Shown here: positions 34,296 through 42,481 of the stretch, piece after piece | How positions within the stretch are numbered: position 1 is the stretch's first letter | Layout of the letters: each line of letters starts with the position of its first letter | Assembly (NCBI RefSeq): GCF_020422885.1 | Contig: NZ_CP084622.1 | Span: 2,871,001-2,935,000 of the forward strand | Length of the DNA stretch: 64,000 nt | Direction of reading: 5' to 3' | DNA from: Mesobacillus sp. S13 | Lineage (GTDB): Bacteria; Bacillota; Bacilli; Bacillales; Cytobacillaceae | Notes under the pieces: generated by a model | The model's database searches: none | What the model was told of the DNA's origin: nothing | What the model saw: the letters and a program-made list of their open reading frames with translations, nothing else | Made by a program: the position numbers and the translations under genes

Positions 34296-35207
34296 CTAGC
34301 TGTTTAGTATTTTTACTTCTGGAAGAATTTTTTCAACTTTGTCAGGTGTACATAACCCGATCGAAAATGCTGTTGCACTTCCAGATGCAACACTATAGCG
34401 GAATGCTTCTTTGATGTCCCTGGATTTTAGATATTGGGCCAGGAAACCAGCCACCATTGAATCTCCGGCACCTACTGAACTCTTGACTTCGCCTTGAGGC
34501 ACAGTAGACTTATAGGCGTCATGTTCATTGATAAAGACGGCACCTTTCTCTGCTAATGAAACGATGACATTTTTAGCACCCGCTTCGACAAGCTTTTTCC
34601 CATAAAAGATGGCTTCATCAGCATCGGTGATTTCCTTGTTGAAGAACTGACCTAATTCATGATGATTCGGCTTGATCAGGAATGGCCTGTGACAAAGGAT
34701 ATCTTTAAGCAGGTCTCCTTCTGCATCCACGATTATTTCTGCTCCTGTGTCCCTGCAAATTTGCACTACTTCTTCATAAATGGAATCAGGCATGCTGGCT
34801 GGAATGCTTCCTGCGAGAACAAGATAATCGCCATTTCCCAGCTTCATGATCTGTTCCTTCAACGAATCTATAGCATGTGATGAAATCTCCGGGCCACGAG
34901 CATTTATTTCTGTTTCTGAACCAGACTTGATCTTAACGTTGATCCGTGTATCACCCTCAACGTTGACAAAACCTGTTTGCACGCCTTCCCTGTTAAGAAA
35001 CTCCTCGACATACCTGCCGGTGAAGCCTCCAATAAAACCTGTAGCCTTGCTTTCAACTCCAAGGGAGCTCAGTACCCTTGAAACATTGATTCCTTTGCCT
35101 CCGGGAAGCTTTGTTTCATTTAAGGTCCTATTCAAGCTGCCGAGCTGGATTTCATCTGCTTCAACGATATAATCGACAGATGGATTAAGAGTCAGTGTGT
35201 AAATCAT
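34296..35207 (-). CDS. fruK: 1-phosphofructokinase
   Basis: 303 residues of the PfkB family. It begins MIYTLTLNPSVDYIVE; LPGGKGINVSRVL is the first PfkB signature region and VKSSVGAGDSMVAGFLA the second, with the catalytic aspartate in GAGD. It phosphorylates fructose-1-phosphate to fructose-1,6-bisphosphate. It overlaps fruR by four bases. The pairing with fruA and fruR favours this over tagatose-6-phosphate kinase. Confidence 0.95.
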   Translation of the reverse strand: MIYTLTLNPSVDYIVEADEIQLGSLNRTLNETKLPGGKGINVSRVLSSLGVESKATGFIGGFTGRYVEEFLNREGVQTGFVNVEGDTRINVKIKSGSETEINARGPEISSHAIDSLKEQIMKLGNGDYLVLAGSIPASMPDSIYEEVVQICRDTGAEIIVDAEGDLLKDILCHRPFLIKPNHHELGQFFNKEITDADEAIFYGKKLVEAGAKNVIVSLAEKGAVFINEHDAYKSTVPQGEVKSSVGAGDSMVAGFLAQYLKSRDIKEAFRYSVASGSATAFSIGLCTPDKVEKILPEVKILNS

Positions 35208-35956
35208 GATGTCACAACCTTTATTGAAGTTTTGCTCGTATATTGTCCTTTATGATCCTCATCAATGGAATTTGTGATGATTGCAGCTTCATGGAGGTCT
35301 GCTATTTTTGCGAAAGTAATCTCAGAAAACTTTGTGTCATCAGCAAGTACAAATGACTCACGAGACAAAGAGATCGCTTTCTGCTTGATCATTGCTTCTT
35401 CCTGGTCTGGTGTCGTATATCCAGAATGAGGGTGTATACCATTCACTCCGAGAAAGCATTTATCGAAACGATACTGCTCAAGGCTTGCTAGAGCTCCTCT
35501 TCCGATGATTGCATTCGTTTTTGGCTTGGCATAACCGCCTATCACATATGTTTCTATACTTCTTTCAAGCAGCTGCGGTAAGTGCATAAGGCCATTCGTC
35601 ACCACGACGATACCATTGAACGGAAGGAAACTGATCATTTCCAGAACAGTGGAACCTGCATCTAGATAAATACTGTCTCCTTCTTCTACTAGACTTGCTG
35701 CATATTGAGCGATTTGTCTTTTTTCCTGAAGGTATTTGGTGGATTTTTCAATCATGCTGGGTTCCTGGAGTTTCCCCCTTAACCTGGCTGCTCCTCCATG
35801 TACTCTTTTCAGGAACTTCCCTTCCTCGAGGATGGTCAGGTCACGGCGGATGGTTGACTCCGAAGCCTCGGTCACATCAACTAATTCCTGTATTTTCACT
35901 ATTGGTTTCTCTTTAATCATTTGTAAAATGAGCTGGTGGCGCTCAGGTGTTAACAT
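35204..35956 (-). CDS. fruR: DeoR-family fructose operon repressor
   Basis: 250 residues. The N-terminal DeoR helix-turn-helix is seen as LVDVTEASESTIRRDLTILEEGKFLKRVHGGA (about 22-55). The C-terminal sugar-phosphate sensor domain has YLDAGSTV, VVTNG and VLADDTKF. It represses the fru operon and is likely released by fructose-1-phosphate. First gene of the operon with a promoter carrying cre and repeat operators. Confidence 0.94.
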   Translation of the reverse strand: MLTPERHQLILQMIKEKPIVKIQELVDVTEASESTIRRDLTILEEGKFLKRVHGGAARLRGKLQEPSMIEKSTKYLQEKRQIAQYAASLVEEGDSIYLDAGSTVLEMISFLPFNGIVVVTNGLMHLPQLLERSIETYVIGGYAKPKTNAIIGRGALASLEQYRFDKCFLGVNGIHPHSGYTTPDQEEAMIKQKAISLSRESFVLADDTKFSEITFAKIADLHEAAIITNSIDEDHKGQYTSKTSIKVVTS

Positions 35957-35981
35957 GAGCCATTCCTCCTATTTGCTTCGT

Positions 35982-36041
35982 ATTATCATCATAATGTAAT
36001 CGATTTCAAAAATCAATCATTTTCTTTCAAAAACAATCATT
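35982..36041 (-). promoter_or_regulatory. fru promoter with cre site and FruR-type direct repeats
   Basis: Reading the minus strand, TTGAAA (36004-36009) and GATAAT (35982-35987) are 16 bases apart. A perfect cre, TGAAATCGATTACA (35995-36008), overlaps the -35. Upstream are two direct AATGATTG repeats (36014-36021 and 36034-36041), spaced 20 bp, suited to a DeoR-type repressor. Together they indicate glucose repression plus fructose induction. Confidence 0.78.
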
Positions 36042-36092
36042 AATAATCAAAAATTAAATAATTTTGAACGGTTTTGATTGTTATCAGAAAAT

Positions 36093-36117
36093 AAAAAAAC
36101 CTCCATGGAGGAGGTTT
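36093..36117 (-). terminator. Rho-independent terminator after LysE gene
   Basis: On the minus strand AAACCTCC/GGAGGTTT with a five-base loop is followed by T's, directly beyond the stop of the 36131-36763 gene. Confidence 0.8.
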
Positions 36118-36130
36118 CTCAGTAGTATGA

Positions 36131-36763
36131 CTATAAAAGTACTGCCTTGATACCTTGATACCCAAAATAAACGCCAAAACCAAGCAAAGAAAGGCCTGAT
36201 AAGATTGAAATAGCCCTCAAGCTGCCGTAATTCAGGAATCTCCTGAAACCGCTTGTTATCGCTGCTACGAAAAGATCCCACAAAGCAAGCCCAAGAAAAA
36301 TCATGCTGCTATAAATCAATAAGTCTGCCCTTCCATAGTTGCTGGCTGTTTTTGCAAGAACAGAACCATAGATTCCTAGCCAGAAAAGGATGGATAAAGG
36401 ACTGCTGATCGACATGATAAAACCTGTAAGGAAGCATTTGAGCATTGATTCTTTACCACGGCTGAAAGCGAGGTCGATATGATTCGCCTTTATCATACAC
36501 TCGATTCCCGAGTAAATCAGGACGAATCCGCCAAACAACCAGAGAAATATTTGAATGATCGGCATGTCCAAGAAATTGACAAGACCCAAATAGATTAACA
36601 GCATAAAAATAGCATCGGCAATCATGGAACCTGTCCCAACAATCCAGGCATGCCAGAACCCATTTTTGATCCCCTTATCCAACCTGGCTGAATTTACCGG
36701 TCCAATCGGAGCTGCCAGCGTTAACCCAAGGAATATATAACTGACTAGTAAACTGACACTCAA
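36131..36763 (-). CDS. LysE/RhtB family exporter, copy 1
   Basis: 210 residues with six membrane segments and the LysE signature LGLTLAAPIGPVNSARLDKG near the N-terminus. It exports amino acids or similar small metabolites. A TTG at 36763 (SVSLLVSYIFLG) with GGGGGA seven bases upstream gives the same N-terminus as the paralogue at 37733; a longer in-frame start at 36859 would add 32 unlikely residues. The two paralogues face each other across a tRNA-Leu gene and share motifs such as GFIMSIS and LFWLGIYGSVLAKTAS. Confidence 0.82.
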   Translation of the reverse strand: MSVSLLVSYIFLGLTLAAPIGPVNSARLDKGIKNGFWHAWIVGTGSMIADAIFMLLIYLGLVNFLDMPIIQIFLWLFGGFVLIYSGIECMIKANHIDLAFSRGKESMLKCFLTGFIMSISSPLSILFWLGIYGSVLAKTASNYGRADLLIYSSMIFLGLALWDLFVAAITSGFRRFLNYGSLRAISILSGLSLLGFGVYFGYQGIKAVLL

Positions 36764-36899
36764 GGCCTCGTCCCCCACATACAAAACTTTGTACATTGTA
36801 TGTGAAAAATGTAATCCTAATACTACCTGTCCAATTTTTTCAAAAAATGCTATGGGCACTAAAGACCCTATCGTTCTTCATCCGCATGAAATTTTATGA

Positions 36900-36927
36900 T
36901 TGAAATTGATCGTTTTTGTGCTATAAT
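36900..36927 (+). promoter_or_regulatory. Promoter of tRNA-Leu
   Basis: TTGAAA (36900-36905) and a perfect TATAAT (36922-36927) are 16 bases apart, 12 bases before the tRNA. Confidence 0.8.
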
Positions 36928-36939
36928 TCTTATAGAAAC

Positions 36940-37023
36940 GCGGGTGTGGCGGAATCGGCAGACGCGCTAGATTCAGGTTCTAGTGGTGGCAACACCGTGG
37001 AGGTTCAAGTCCTCTCATCCGCA
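36940..37023 (+). tRNA. tRNA-Leu (anticodon CAG)
   Basis: 84-nt class II tRNA. The acceptor arm GCGGGTG pairs with CATCCGC and the discriminator is A. The D-arm contains GGCAGACGCGC, the anticodon stem CTAGA/TCTAG encloses TTCAGGT with anticodon CAG at 36974-36976, a long variable arm TGGTGGCAACACCGT follows, and the T-arm is GGAGGTTCAAGTCCTC. CCA is not encoded. It reads CUG leucine codons. Confidence 0.97.
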
Positions 37024-37033
37024 TACAGAAAAG

Positions 37034-37059
37034 GTGCCTATACAATGGGCACTTTTTTT
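37034..37059 (+). terminator. Terminator after tRNA-Leu
   Basis: GTGCC/GGCAC stem with a nine-base loop followed by seven T's, eleven bases after the tRNA. Confidence 0.85.
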
Positions 37060-37109
37060 GTGCAAAAAAACAGCCCGGATATGCCATCCAGACTGTTTTG
37101 AGTTCAATA

Positions 37110-37316
37110 TTATCCAATTAAATTCTGACTATGGTTGTTGACTACTTCAAGAACCTTAGTCTCCTGCTCCATATCACTTTTACAAATTGGGCAAGCGGGG
37201 ACATTGCTGCTTTTAAAGTTGTCGCGAACCCAGCAATTGCAATCATCAGAAGTACATACCCATATTTTCGTTTCAGCTGTTACGATCTCTTCAGGCGGTT
37301 TTCTTCCAAATGCCAT
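37110..37316 (-). CDS. ydjO: YdjO-like zinc-ribbon cold-inducible protein
   Basis: 68 residues with a four-cysteine ribbon: WVCTSDDCNCWVRDNF followed by ACPICKSDM. This CTxxDC-xW-x-RxNF...CPxC arrangement is that of B. subtilis YdjO, described as cold-inducible. AGGAAATG-type sequence precedes the ATG. The exact role is unknown. It converges with the tRNA-Leu transcript. Confidence 0.82.
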   Translation of the reverse strand: MAFGRKPPEEIVTAETKIWVCTSDDCNCWVRDNFKSSNVPACPICKSDMEQETKVLEVVNNHSQNLIG

Positions 37317-37732
37317 TTCCTCACGCTCCTATTGGTTTAATTATGCCCCTTTCAAATTCTGAAGGCTTTCAACAATACCCAGTTTATTCTGGATTATTAA
37401 AAGCAGCAAAATATCCGAAAGGACCTTATCATCGTTCGATTGATAAAAAAATTCATTTATTTTAAAAAGCCGGCAAATGAAACTTTTTATAATAAATGAA
37501 TGATCCGAAAGTTGATATCTATTCCATTTTACCACACTTTCTTATTTTTACCAAAAGTGACACATCGGCAGTCGCCTGTGCAACAGTTACTAGTATATTC
37601 TTTTCATTTTAAATTTATTTAGACTGCCATAAAAAAATAAATTTTTTCTGCAAAAATAGGTTGTACGCCTCCATAAGTCTGAATAGAAATAGTACAAGCA
37701 AATTACGGTTAGACCATTGGAGGAATTATAAA
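37317..37732. other. Intergenic region between ydjO and the second lysE
   Basis: 416 AT-rich bases that must carry the divergent promoters. A 64-codon minus frame (37341-37535) has a protein-like C-terminus but no ribosome site and is not called. No terminator or RNA element was recognised. Confidence 0.35.
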
Positions 37733-38353
37733 GTGAATGTCTTCTTGGGTTATATTTTCCTTGGATTATCACTGGCCGCCCCGATTGGCCCTGTTAATGC
37801 TGCACAGATGGACAAAGGGATTAAGAGCGGTTTTTTTCAGGCATGGCTTCTTGGCCTGGGCGCCCTGACAGCTGATATCATTTACATGCTGACTGTCTAT
37901 CTTGGTGTAGTCAAATACCTCGAGACTCCGTTTATGCAATCCTTTCTCTGGCTATTCGGATTCTTTGTCTTGATGTATACAGGGATAGAGACAATTATCG
38001 GATCTGGCAAAATCGTCATGGAAAACAGAGGCGGAGAATCCGGCTTCAAGTCCTTTTTATCCGGGTTTATCATGTCCATCTCCAATCCGCTGACGATTTT
38101 GTTTTGGCTTGGAATTTACGGCTCTGTCCTAGCCAAGACCGCTTCCTCCTACGGTACCGGCGAGCTAATCATATACAGCTTTGGCATCATATTGGGCCTA
38201 ATACTCTGGGATATCATCATGGCCGCAATATCCAGCAGCTTCCGTAAGCTGCTTACAACAAGATTACTTACGGTTATTTCACTATTATCGGGGGTATCAT
38301 TAATTGGCTTTGCCCTATTTTTCGGTTATCAGGCATTGAAGCTGTTCCTTTGA
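37733..38353 (+). CDS. LysE/RhtB family exporter, copy 2
   Basis: 206 residues, six membrane segments, LysE signature LGLSLAAPIGPVNAAQMDKG near the N-terminus. It is a close paralogue of the gene at 36131-36763, sharing GIKSGFFQAW/GIKNGFWHAW, GFIMSIS and GIYGSVLAKTAS. The GTG start at 37733 has GGAGG ten bases upstream; an in-frame ATG at 37661 lacks a ribosome site. Predicted to export amino acids; substrate unknown. A perfect terminator follows. Confidence 0.86.
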   Translation: MNVFLGYIFLGLSLAAPIGPVNAAQMDKGIKSGFFQAWLLGLGALTADIIYMLTVYLGVVKYLETPFMQSFLWLFGFFVLMYTGIETIIGSGKIVMENRGGESGFKSFLSGFIMSISNPLTILFWLGIYGSVLAKTASSYGTGELIIYSFGIILGLILWDIIMAAISSSFRKLLTTRLLTVISLLSGVSLIGFALFFGYQALKLFL

Positions 38354-38360
38354 AATGTGA

Positions 38361-38393
38361 CAAAAGAGTGCTCTGTTATTGAGCACTCTTTTG
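38361..38393 (+). terminator. Rho-independent terminator
   Basis: CAAAAGAGTGCTC pairs perfectly with GAGCACTCTTTTG around seven bases. Confidence 0.85.
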
Positions 38394-38470
38394 TTTACCG
38401 CGAATTTCTTGATTGTTTTTGATGTTTTCGATATATAATAGAGGGGACAAAATTAAAAGGATGAGCATTC

Positions 38471-38788
38471 ATGAATATTATCGGACATACTGTCGAGTTC
38501 CTTGAAGACCCATTTGGACTTCTTTCGGGGAGCAGGTATGAGTATTTTTTAAATATCGAGGTTGACGAAGAGGACGAGCTATACACTGAAAAAGGGTTAC
38601 TGTTAAAGGTGCTTTTTTTAGTGAACGGCGAAGAGACCAAAATCCTGCAAAACTATTTTATTGAGCAGGAAACAGAAAAGGTTCTTGACTTCGAACTTGA
38701 GGAAGATGAAGTAGTGCAAGTACAAAAGTATTGTGAGGAAAACTTGCCAGCTGATGAAGAGGAAGAGAACGAAGAGGAGACAAATTAA
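38471..38788 (+). CDS. DUF6509-like acidic protein
   Basis: 105 residues. The N-terminus MNIIGHTVEFLEDPFGLLSGSRYEYFL matches, in part, a small conserved Bacillus family (DUF6509 as I recall it, sometimes misnamed pullulanase). The C-terminal third is strongly acidic (EEEENEEETN). No signal peptide or membrane helix. AAGGATGAG lies before the ATG. The function is unknown; the family name is from memory and unverified. Confidence 0.65.
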   Translation: MNIIGHTVEFLEDPFGLLSGSRYEYFLNIEVDEEDELYTEKGLLLKVLFLVNGEETKILQNYFIEQETEKVLDFELEEDEVVQVQKYCEENLPADEEEENEEETN

Positions 38789-38813
38789 AAAGAGCAGACT
38801 TCTGCTCTTTTTT
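38786..38813. terminator. Bidirectional terminator
   Basis: AAAGAGCAGA/TCTGCTCTTT with flanking A- and T-runs lies between two converging genes. Confidence 0.85.
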
Positions 38814-38821
38814 GTTTATTT

Positions 38822-39217
38822 CTATGCCTCTACTGTCTTGCCTTCCTCAACGATGTGGTAAAGCAGATGCGCAAGATGCTGGACAGGTCCGAGCTCCCCT
38901 TCTTCTTCGTTAAGTTCTTCAGTAAATTCTAGGTCATTCAAGTATAATGCTGAAAATTCATAGAAATCCTTCAGTTGAAAGCCATAACAATTTGAAGGCT
39001 CTTCATTCTGCTCCTCGTATTGAAGCATTAAATAATACTCTTTGCCATCTTTATCTTCTGCGTCAAAAAACACGAAGAAACCAATATTCGTATCCAAATC
39101 AAACAGATGGCGTGTGCCGCCTTCAGTAGCCTGTTCATAATCCTCACTGCTTAATTTCTGAACCTTCATCGTTTCGACTTGGTCTTCAGCGTGAAATTTC
39201 ACTTCAAAGGTTTTCAT
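38822..39217 (-). CDS. Hypothetical acidic protein
   Basis: 131 residues, pI clearly acidic, predicted to be mainly beta strand in the first 75 residues (TFEVKFHAEDQVETMKV, GFFVFFDAEDKDGKEYYLMLQY in part) and helical after that (VQHLAHLLYHIVEEG). No membrane segment. The start follows AGGAGTGTATTTCAAC. The family is not recognised. It sits 27 bases upstream of the phosphoesterase stop region only by adjacency; no shared operon is certain. Confidence 0.6.
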   Translation of the reverse strand: MKTFEVKFHAEDQVETMKVQKLSSEDYEQATEGGTRHLFDLDTNIGFFVFFDAEDKDGKEYYLMLQYEEQNEEPSNCYGFQLKDFYEFSALYLNDLEFTEELNEEEGELGPVQHLAHLLYHIVEEGKTVEA

Positions 39218-39244
39218 TGTTGAAATACACTCCTATCTATTTTT

Positions 39245-39730
39245 CTAAAAAAAGACATGCTTTGCCACAATTTCTTCTCCGACAGTCAGGATACCATAAG
39301 AGAATTGCTTCTGTCTCCTTTTGTCAGTCGGTGATCCTGGGTTAAAAATAATGACACCCTCAACTTCCTTTACAACTGGTATATGCGAATGCCCATACAC
39401 GATGCAATCAACCTTGTCGTCTTCAAAAGTTTCAATAGCCCTTTTCTCGGTTGTTTTGCCGGTTCCATGCCCATGGACGATACCTATACGAAAATTGCCT
39501 GCCTGAAGGATTTCCTTTGTTTTAAGCAAACCTTTAAGTTCAGGTCCATCCACATTGCCGGTGACGCCGATAACCGGGCCAAATTGTTTAAGTTCATTGT
39601 ATAGCTCAACTGTCTGCCAATCTCCAGCATGGATGATATAATCGCAATCCTGCAGGTCAGCGAGCAGTTTATCTGGCAGACTTTTCGATTTTCTCGGCAT
39701 ATGAGTGTCTGAAATGACCACTATTTTCAC
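39245..39730 (-). CDS. YfcE-type metallophosphoesterase
   Basis: 161 residues. Calcineurin-like phosphoesterase motifs in order: DTHMPR (D-x-H), IHAGDW (GD), GVTGNVDG (GN), VHGHG (GHxH-like) and VYGHSHIPV (GHSH), with NPGS near the end. They coordinate two metal ions. YfcE-like enzymes hydrolyse phosphodiesters in vitro; the physiological substrate is unknown. Confidence 0.88.
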   Translation of the reverse strand: MKIVVISDTHMPRKSKSLPDKLLADLQDCDYIIHAGDWQTVELYNELKQFGPVIGVTGNVDGPELKGLLKTKEILQAGNFRIGIVHGHGTGKTTEKRAIETFEDDKVDCIVYGHSHIPVVKEVEGVIIFNPGSPTDKRRQKQFSYGILTVGEEIVAKHVFF

Positions 39731-39788
39731 AGATCAATACATTCCTTTCGCCTGCTAGTCACTGTTATGTTACCCTGGTGAGAATGGA

Positions 39789-40322
39789 TTAACCATTATC
39801 AGGGTCTTTATATTCCGTTATATTAAAATAATCGCTCGTATCATTATATCCGTTGAATTCAATATCAAGGTCATGAAAATAACGGTGAAGTTGGAGTAAA
39901 GTTTTCTTCTCTTTCTTCCCTTCCTTAATGATTTTTGAGTAACTGGATATCGTAGCAAAATCAGCTTGGAGTGCTGTATTGTCTGTTTCGACAGTCGTCA
40001 ATACAGAGATGACTTCTGAAGCAATCTCCCTCTGCTCCTCCCAATCAACTTTATCGATCCGGCCCCAACCGAGAGTATCATTATATTTGGTATGAAATTC
40101 ATGAATGAAGGCGCCAACCGTAGTATAGTTTTCTTTCAGTGTATCTTCACCGAATACGGCGACATTCCCGCCTCCATTTTTAAGGTTTTCTGCCCCACTT
40201 CTGCTGTTGGAATCTTGATGACTCCTTGTTTCCCACATTGAGTAGCCTGCATATAAACCAAAAGCCAGCAAAAACAGGCTTGCAGGTAAAATCATAAGTT
40301 TCCATTTGCTTTTCTTCTCCAT
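39789..40322 (-). CDS. Hypothetical membrane-anchored protein
   Basis: 177 residues with a positively charged start (MEKKSKWK) and one membrane helix (about 9-27, LMILPASLFLLAFGLYAGY), then a serine/asparagine-rich linker and a helical extracytoplasmic domain. No lipobox. AGGGGGC lies seven bases before the ATG. The exterior domain (GAFIHEFHTKYNDTLGWGRID in part) resembles uncharacterised Bacillus anchored proteins. No function is assigned. Confidence 0.6.
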   Translation of the reverse strand: MEKKSKWKLMILPASLFLLAFGLYAGYSMWETRSHQDSNSRSGAENLKNGGGNVAVFGEDTLKENYTTVGAFIHEFHTKYNDTLGWGRIDKVDWEEQREIASEVISVLTTVETDNTALQADFATISSYSKIIKEGKKEKKTLLQLHRYFHDLDIEFNGYNDTSDYFNITEYKDPDNG

Positions 40323-40434
40323 CTGTCTGCCCCCTGTAAAAAACTCATCGACATACTCCCTACTTACCTGTTCTTAATAGTATTTGACACCCATTTCAAA
40401 AAACCTTTTATTATTTCCTTACTATAAATTAAAG

Positions 40435-40467
40435 AAACCCAGATGCAAAAGAATCGCACCTGGGTTT
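40435..40467 (-). terminator. Terminator after epimerase gene
   Basis: AAACCCAG pairs with CTGGGTTT, extended by GCA/TGC, just beyond the stop at 40474. Confidence 0.75.
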
Positions 40468-40473
40468 ATATCA

Positions 40474-41370
40474 TTACTTGGAGTCATTCTGCTGAATATA
40501 AAACATCGTCAACTGATCCAATAATTGATTCAGTTCGGTAAAATTAAAGCCGAGCTCTGATGCAAGTGACGTGTTGATTGACCAGGAGCCAGGCAATGCA
40601 TATGGGGAGACAGTGCTGCTTTCAGTGCTATTCTCCACGATCGCTTTTTTACTGGCCAGTAAGGCCATCTTACCAACCATTTCTCCCAGACTAATATCCC
40701 CTGCCGACCCAGGATTGATTGCCCCTTCAAATTTTGATTTACCGATTTCCATCAAAAACTCAGCCGCTTCATCTGCGTGAATGAAGCTATACCGCAACTC
40801 AGGATTTGGTATACCGATTGGCTGTCCTGAAAGGATTTTATCCACATGGAATTTAAGCCGTTCAGTGTAATCATCTTCTGAAACAACGATTGGAAACCGA
40901 ACAGAAACAACGTCAAAATAACCAAGTTGATGGAATACCGCTTCAGAAGCTCTTTTCGCCTCTTTATAGCCTTCGTAACCAGGGTATTCCTTACGGCTTT
41001 TGTATTCAATGGGATATGTATTTGCATTGAAATTACCTTCTGCATGAAGTGTGCCAAAGTCATAAACGGCTTGCGTAGAGGTAAAAATATAGCGGCTTGC
41101 CTTCCCATTGAGTGCCTCTGATGTGTCCCTCGCCTCTATTGGCGAAAAGCACGATTGATCATACACCAGATCCCAATTCTTACCTTCGAATGCTGCGGAC
41201 ATCGTCTCTTTCTTTTCTCGATCAATGACCAGCCGCTCTACATTTTCACCAAAAGGATCGTTTTTAGTTCCTCTTGTGGCGACTGTCACTTCATCTCCAT
41301 TCTCTATGAGCCTTTGCACCAGTTTTTTTCCAAAATACTGAGTTCCCCCAAGCACAAGAACTTTTCTCAT
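40474..41370 (-). CDS. NAD-dependent epimerase/dehydratase family protein
   Basis: 298 residues, extended short-chain dehydrogenase fold. It begins MRKVLVLGGTQYFGKKLV, with the GGTxxxG dinucleotide motif, followed by DQSCFSPIEARDTSEAL and YIFTSTQAVYDFG. The usual YxxxK is represented by YEGYKEAKRASE. Similar proteins in Bacillus are annotated as NAD-dependent epimerases or reductases. The substrate is unknown. AAGGGGG precedes the ATG. Confidence 0.8.
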   Translation of the reverse strand: MRKVLVLGGTQYFGKKLVQRLIENGDEVTVATRGTKNDPFGENVERLVIDREKKETMSAAFEGKNWDLVYDQSCFSPIEARDTSEALNGKASRYIFTSTQAVYDFGTLHAEGNFNANTYPIEYKSRKEYPGYEGYKEAKRASEAVFHQLGYFDVVSVRFPIVVSEDDYTERLKFHVDKILSGQPIGIPNPELRYSFIHADEAAEFLMEIGKSKFEGAINPGSAGDISLGEMVGKMALLASKKAIVENSTESSTVSPYALPGSWSINTSLASELGFNFTELNQLLDQLTMFYIQQNDSK

Positions 41371-41440
41371 TTAAAAAATCCCCCTTTTCTCTAAAGTATT
41401 CTGCTTCAGTTCATGAATCTCCTCTAAAAATAATGCAAAG

Positions 41441-41468
41441 TAAAACCGGCCACATCGTGATGGCCGGC
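41441..41468 (-). terminator. Terminator after ku
   Basis: CCGGCCAC/TGGCCGG hairpin followed on the minus strand by TTTTAC, beyond the ku stop. Confidence 0.75.
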
Positions 41469-41489
41469 TGTGTATTTTTCATATGTTTT

Positions 41490-42344
41490 TTAAGCCTGTT
41501 TCTTTTCTTTTGCCTTTGGTTTCGCAGCGGTCTTTTTCTTTTTTGCTGGAGCTGTGTCTTTCTTCATTTCTGGCTTCGTACGGTCGATTGAAGCCTGTAG
41601 CGCTGCCATAAGGTCCGTAACATTGGAAACTGGCTCTTTTTCTGTAGGTGTGACCATTTCTTTACCGGTACGCTTCGCTTCAATCAGCTCCAATAGTGCG
41701 GTGCGATAATCATCCTTATATTTTTCAGGTTCAAACTCTGTTGTCAGCTGGTCAATTAGCATGATGGCGGTTTCCAATTCCTTCTCTGTTACTTTATCTT
41801 CGGCTGGTACATTTGGAACATCTACTGTGTTCCTTACTTCATCAGGAAAATGGATGGTCTCCATGACAAGTGTATTATTATAGACTCGTACTACTGCAAG
41901 CTGCTCTTTTGCTCGAATGATTATTTTGGCAATTCCAACCTTCTGCGATTCCTGTAGGGCCTTCCTCAGAAGAGAATAGGCTTTTCCGCCGCCCTCATTC
42001 GGAGACATGAAATAGCTTCGCTGAAAATAAATCGGGTCTATTTCAGTCATTTTTACAAAGTCAATAATCTCAACGGCTTTATCTTCATTTTCTTTCCTTA
42101 AAGCCTCTAGATCTTCATCCTCAAGGACAACAAACTTACCCTTTGTGTATTCATAAGCTTTCACGAGGTCTTCATTTTTCACTTCAACATCACACACGGG
42201 ACAGGTTTTCTCATATTTTATTGGCGAGTGGCACTCTTTATGAAGGGTCCTCAGTTTGATGTCCCGATCCTCAGTCGCAGCATGAAGCTTGATTGGGATG
42301 TTGACGAGCCCAAAGCTGATGCTCCCTTTCCAGATTGTATGCAT
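41490..42344 (-). CDS. ykoV: Ku protein of bacterial non-homologous end joining
   Basis: 284 residues. It begins MHTIWKGSISFGLVNIPIKL, the invariant start of bacterial Ku. The central beta-barrel domain includes HKECHSPIKYEKTCPVCDVEV. The C-terminus is a lysine/alanine-rich tail (AKKKKTAAKPKAKEKK) that binds DNA. It threads onto double-strand ends and recruits LigD. Start 42344 has AAGGTGGAG upstream; an in-frame GTG at 42356 overlaps that site. It is divergent from ligD across a 137-bp spacer. In B. subtilis the pair is forespore-expressed. Confidence 0.95.
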   Translation of the reverse strand: MHTIWKGSISFGLVNIPIKLHAATEDRDIKLRTLHKECHSPIKYEKTCPVCDVEVKNEDLVKAYEYTKGKFVVLEDEDLEALRKENEDKAVEIIDFVKMTEIDPIYFQRSYFMSPNEGGGKAYSLLRKALQESQKVGIAKIIIRAKEQLAVVRVYNNTLVMETIHFPDEVRNTVDVPNVPAEDKVTEKELETAIMLIDQLTTEFEPEKYKDDYRTALLELIEAKRTGKEMVTPTEKEPVSNVTDLMAALQASIDRTKPEMKKDTAPAKKKKTAAKPKAKEKKQA

Positions 42345-42423
42345 TGCATTCTCCACCTTCTCGTTTTATTACTAATTTGCTTAATAATTGTTTTATCATG
42401 CGTTAAAACATTTCCCAGCGTAC

Positions 42424-42453
42424 TAGTATCGAGCGAAACAGGAACAATATAAA
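42424..42453 (-). promoter_or_regulatory. Possible sigma-G promoter of ku
   Basis: On the minus strand GATACTA (42424-42430) resembles the sigma-G -10 CATACTA, with TTTATA (42448-42453) 17 bases upstream as a weak -35. The -10 sits in the palindrome TACTAGTA, so it may also face ligD. Forespore expression of ykoV/ykoU is known in B. subtilis. Confidence 0.35.
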
Positions 42454-42481
42454 TAATAACCGGTGTGAAAGGATGTGGAAA

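Noticed and set aside
37341..37535. 64-codon minus-strand frame
   Set aside because: The C-terminal half looks protein-like, but there is no ribosome site, and the start would be a GTG within AT-rich spacer.
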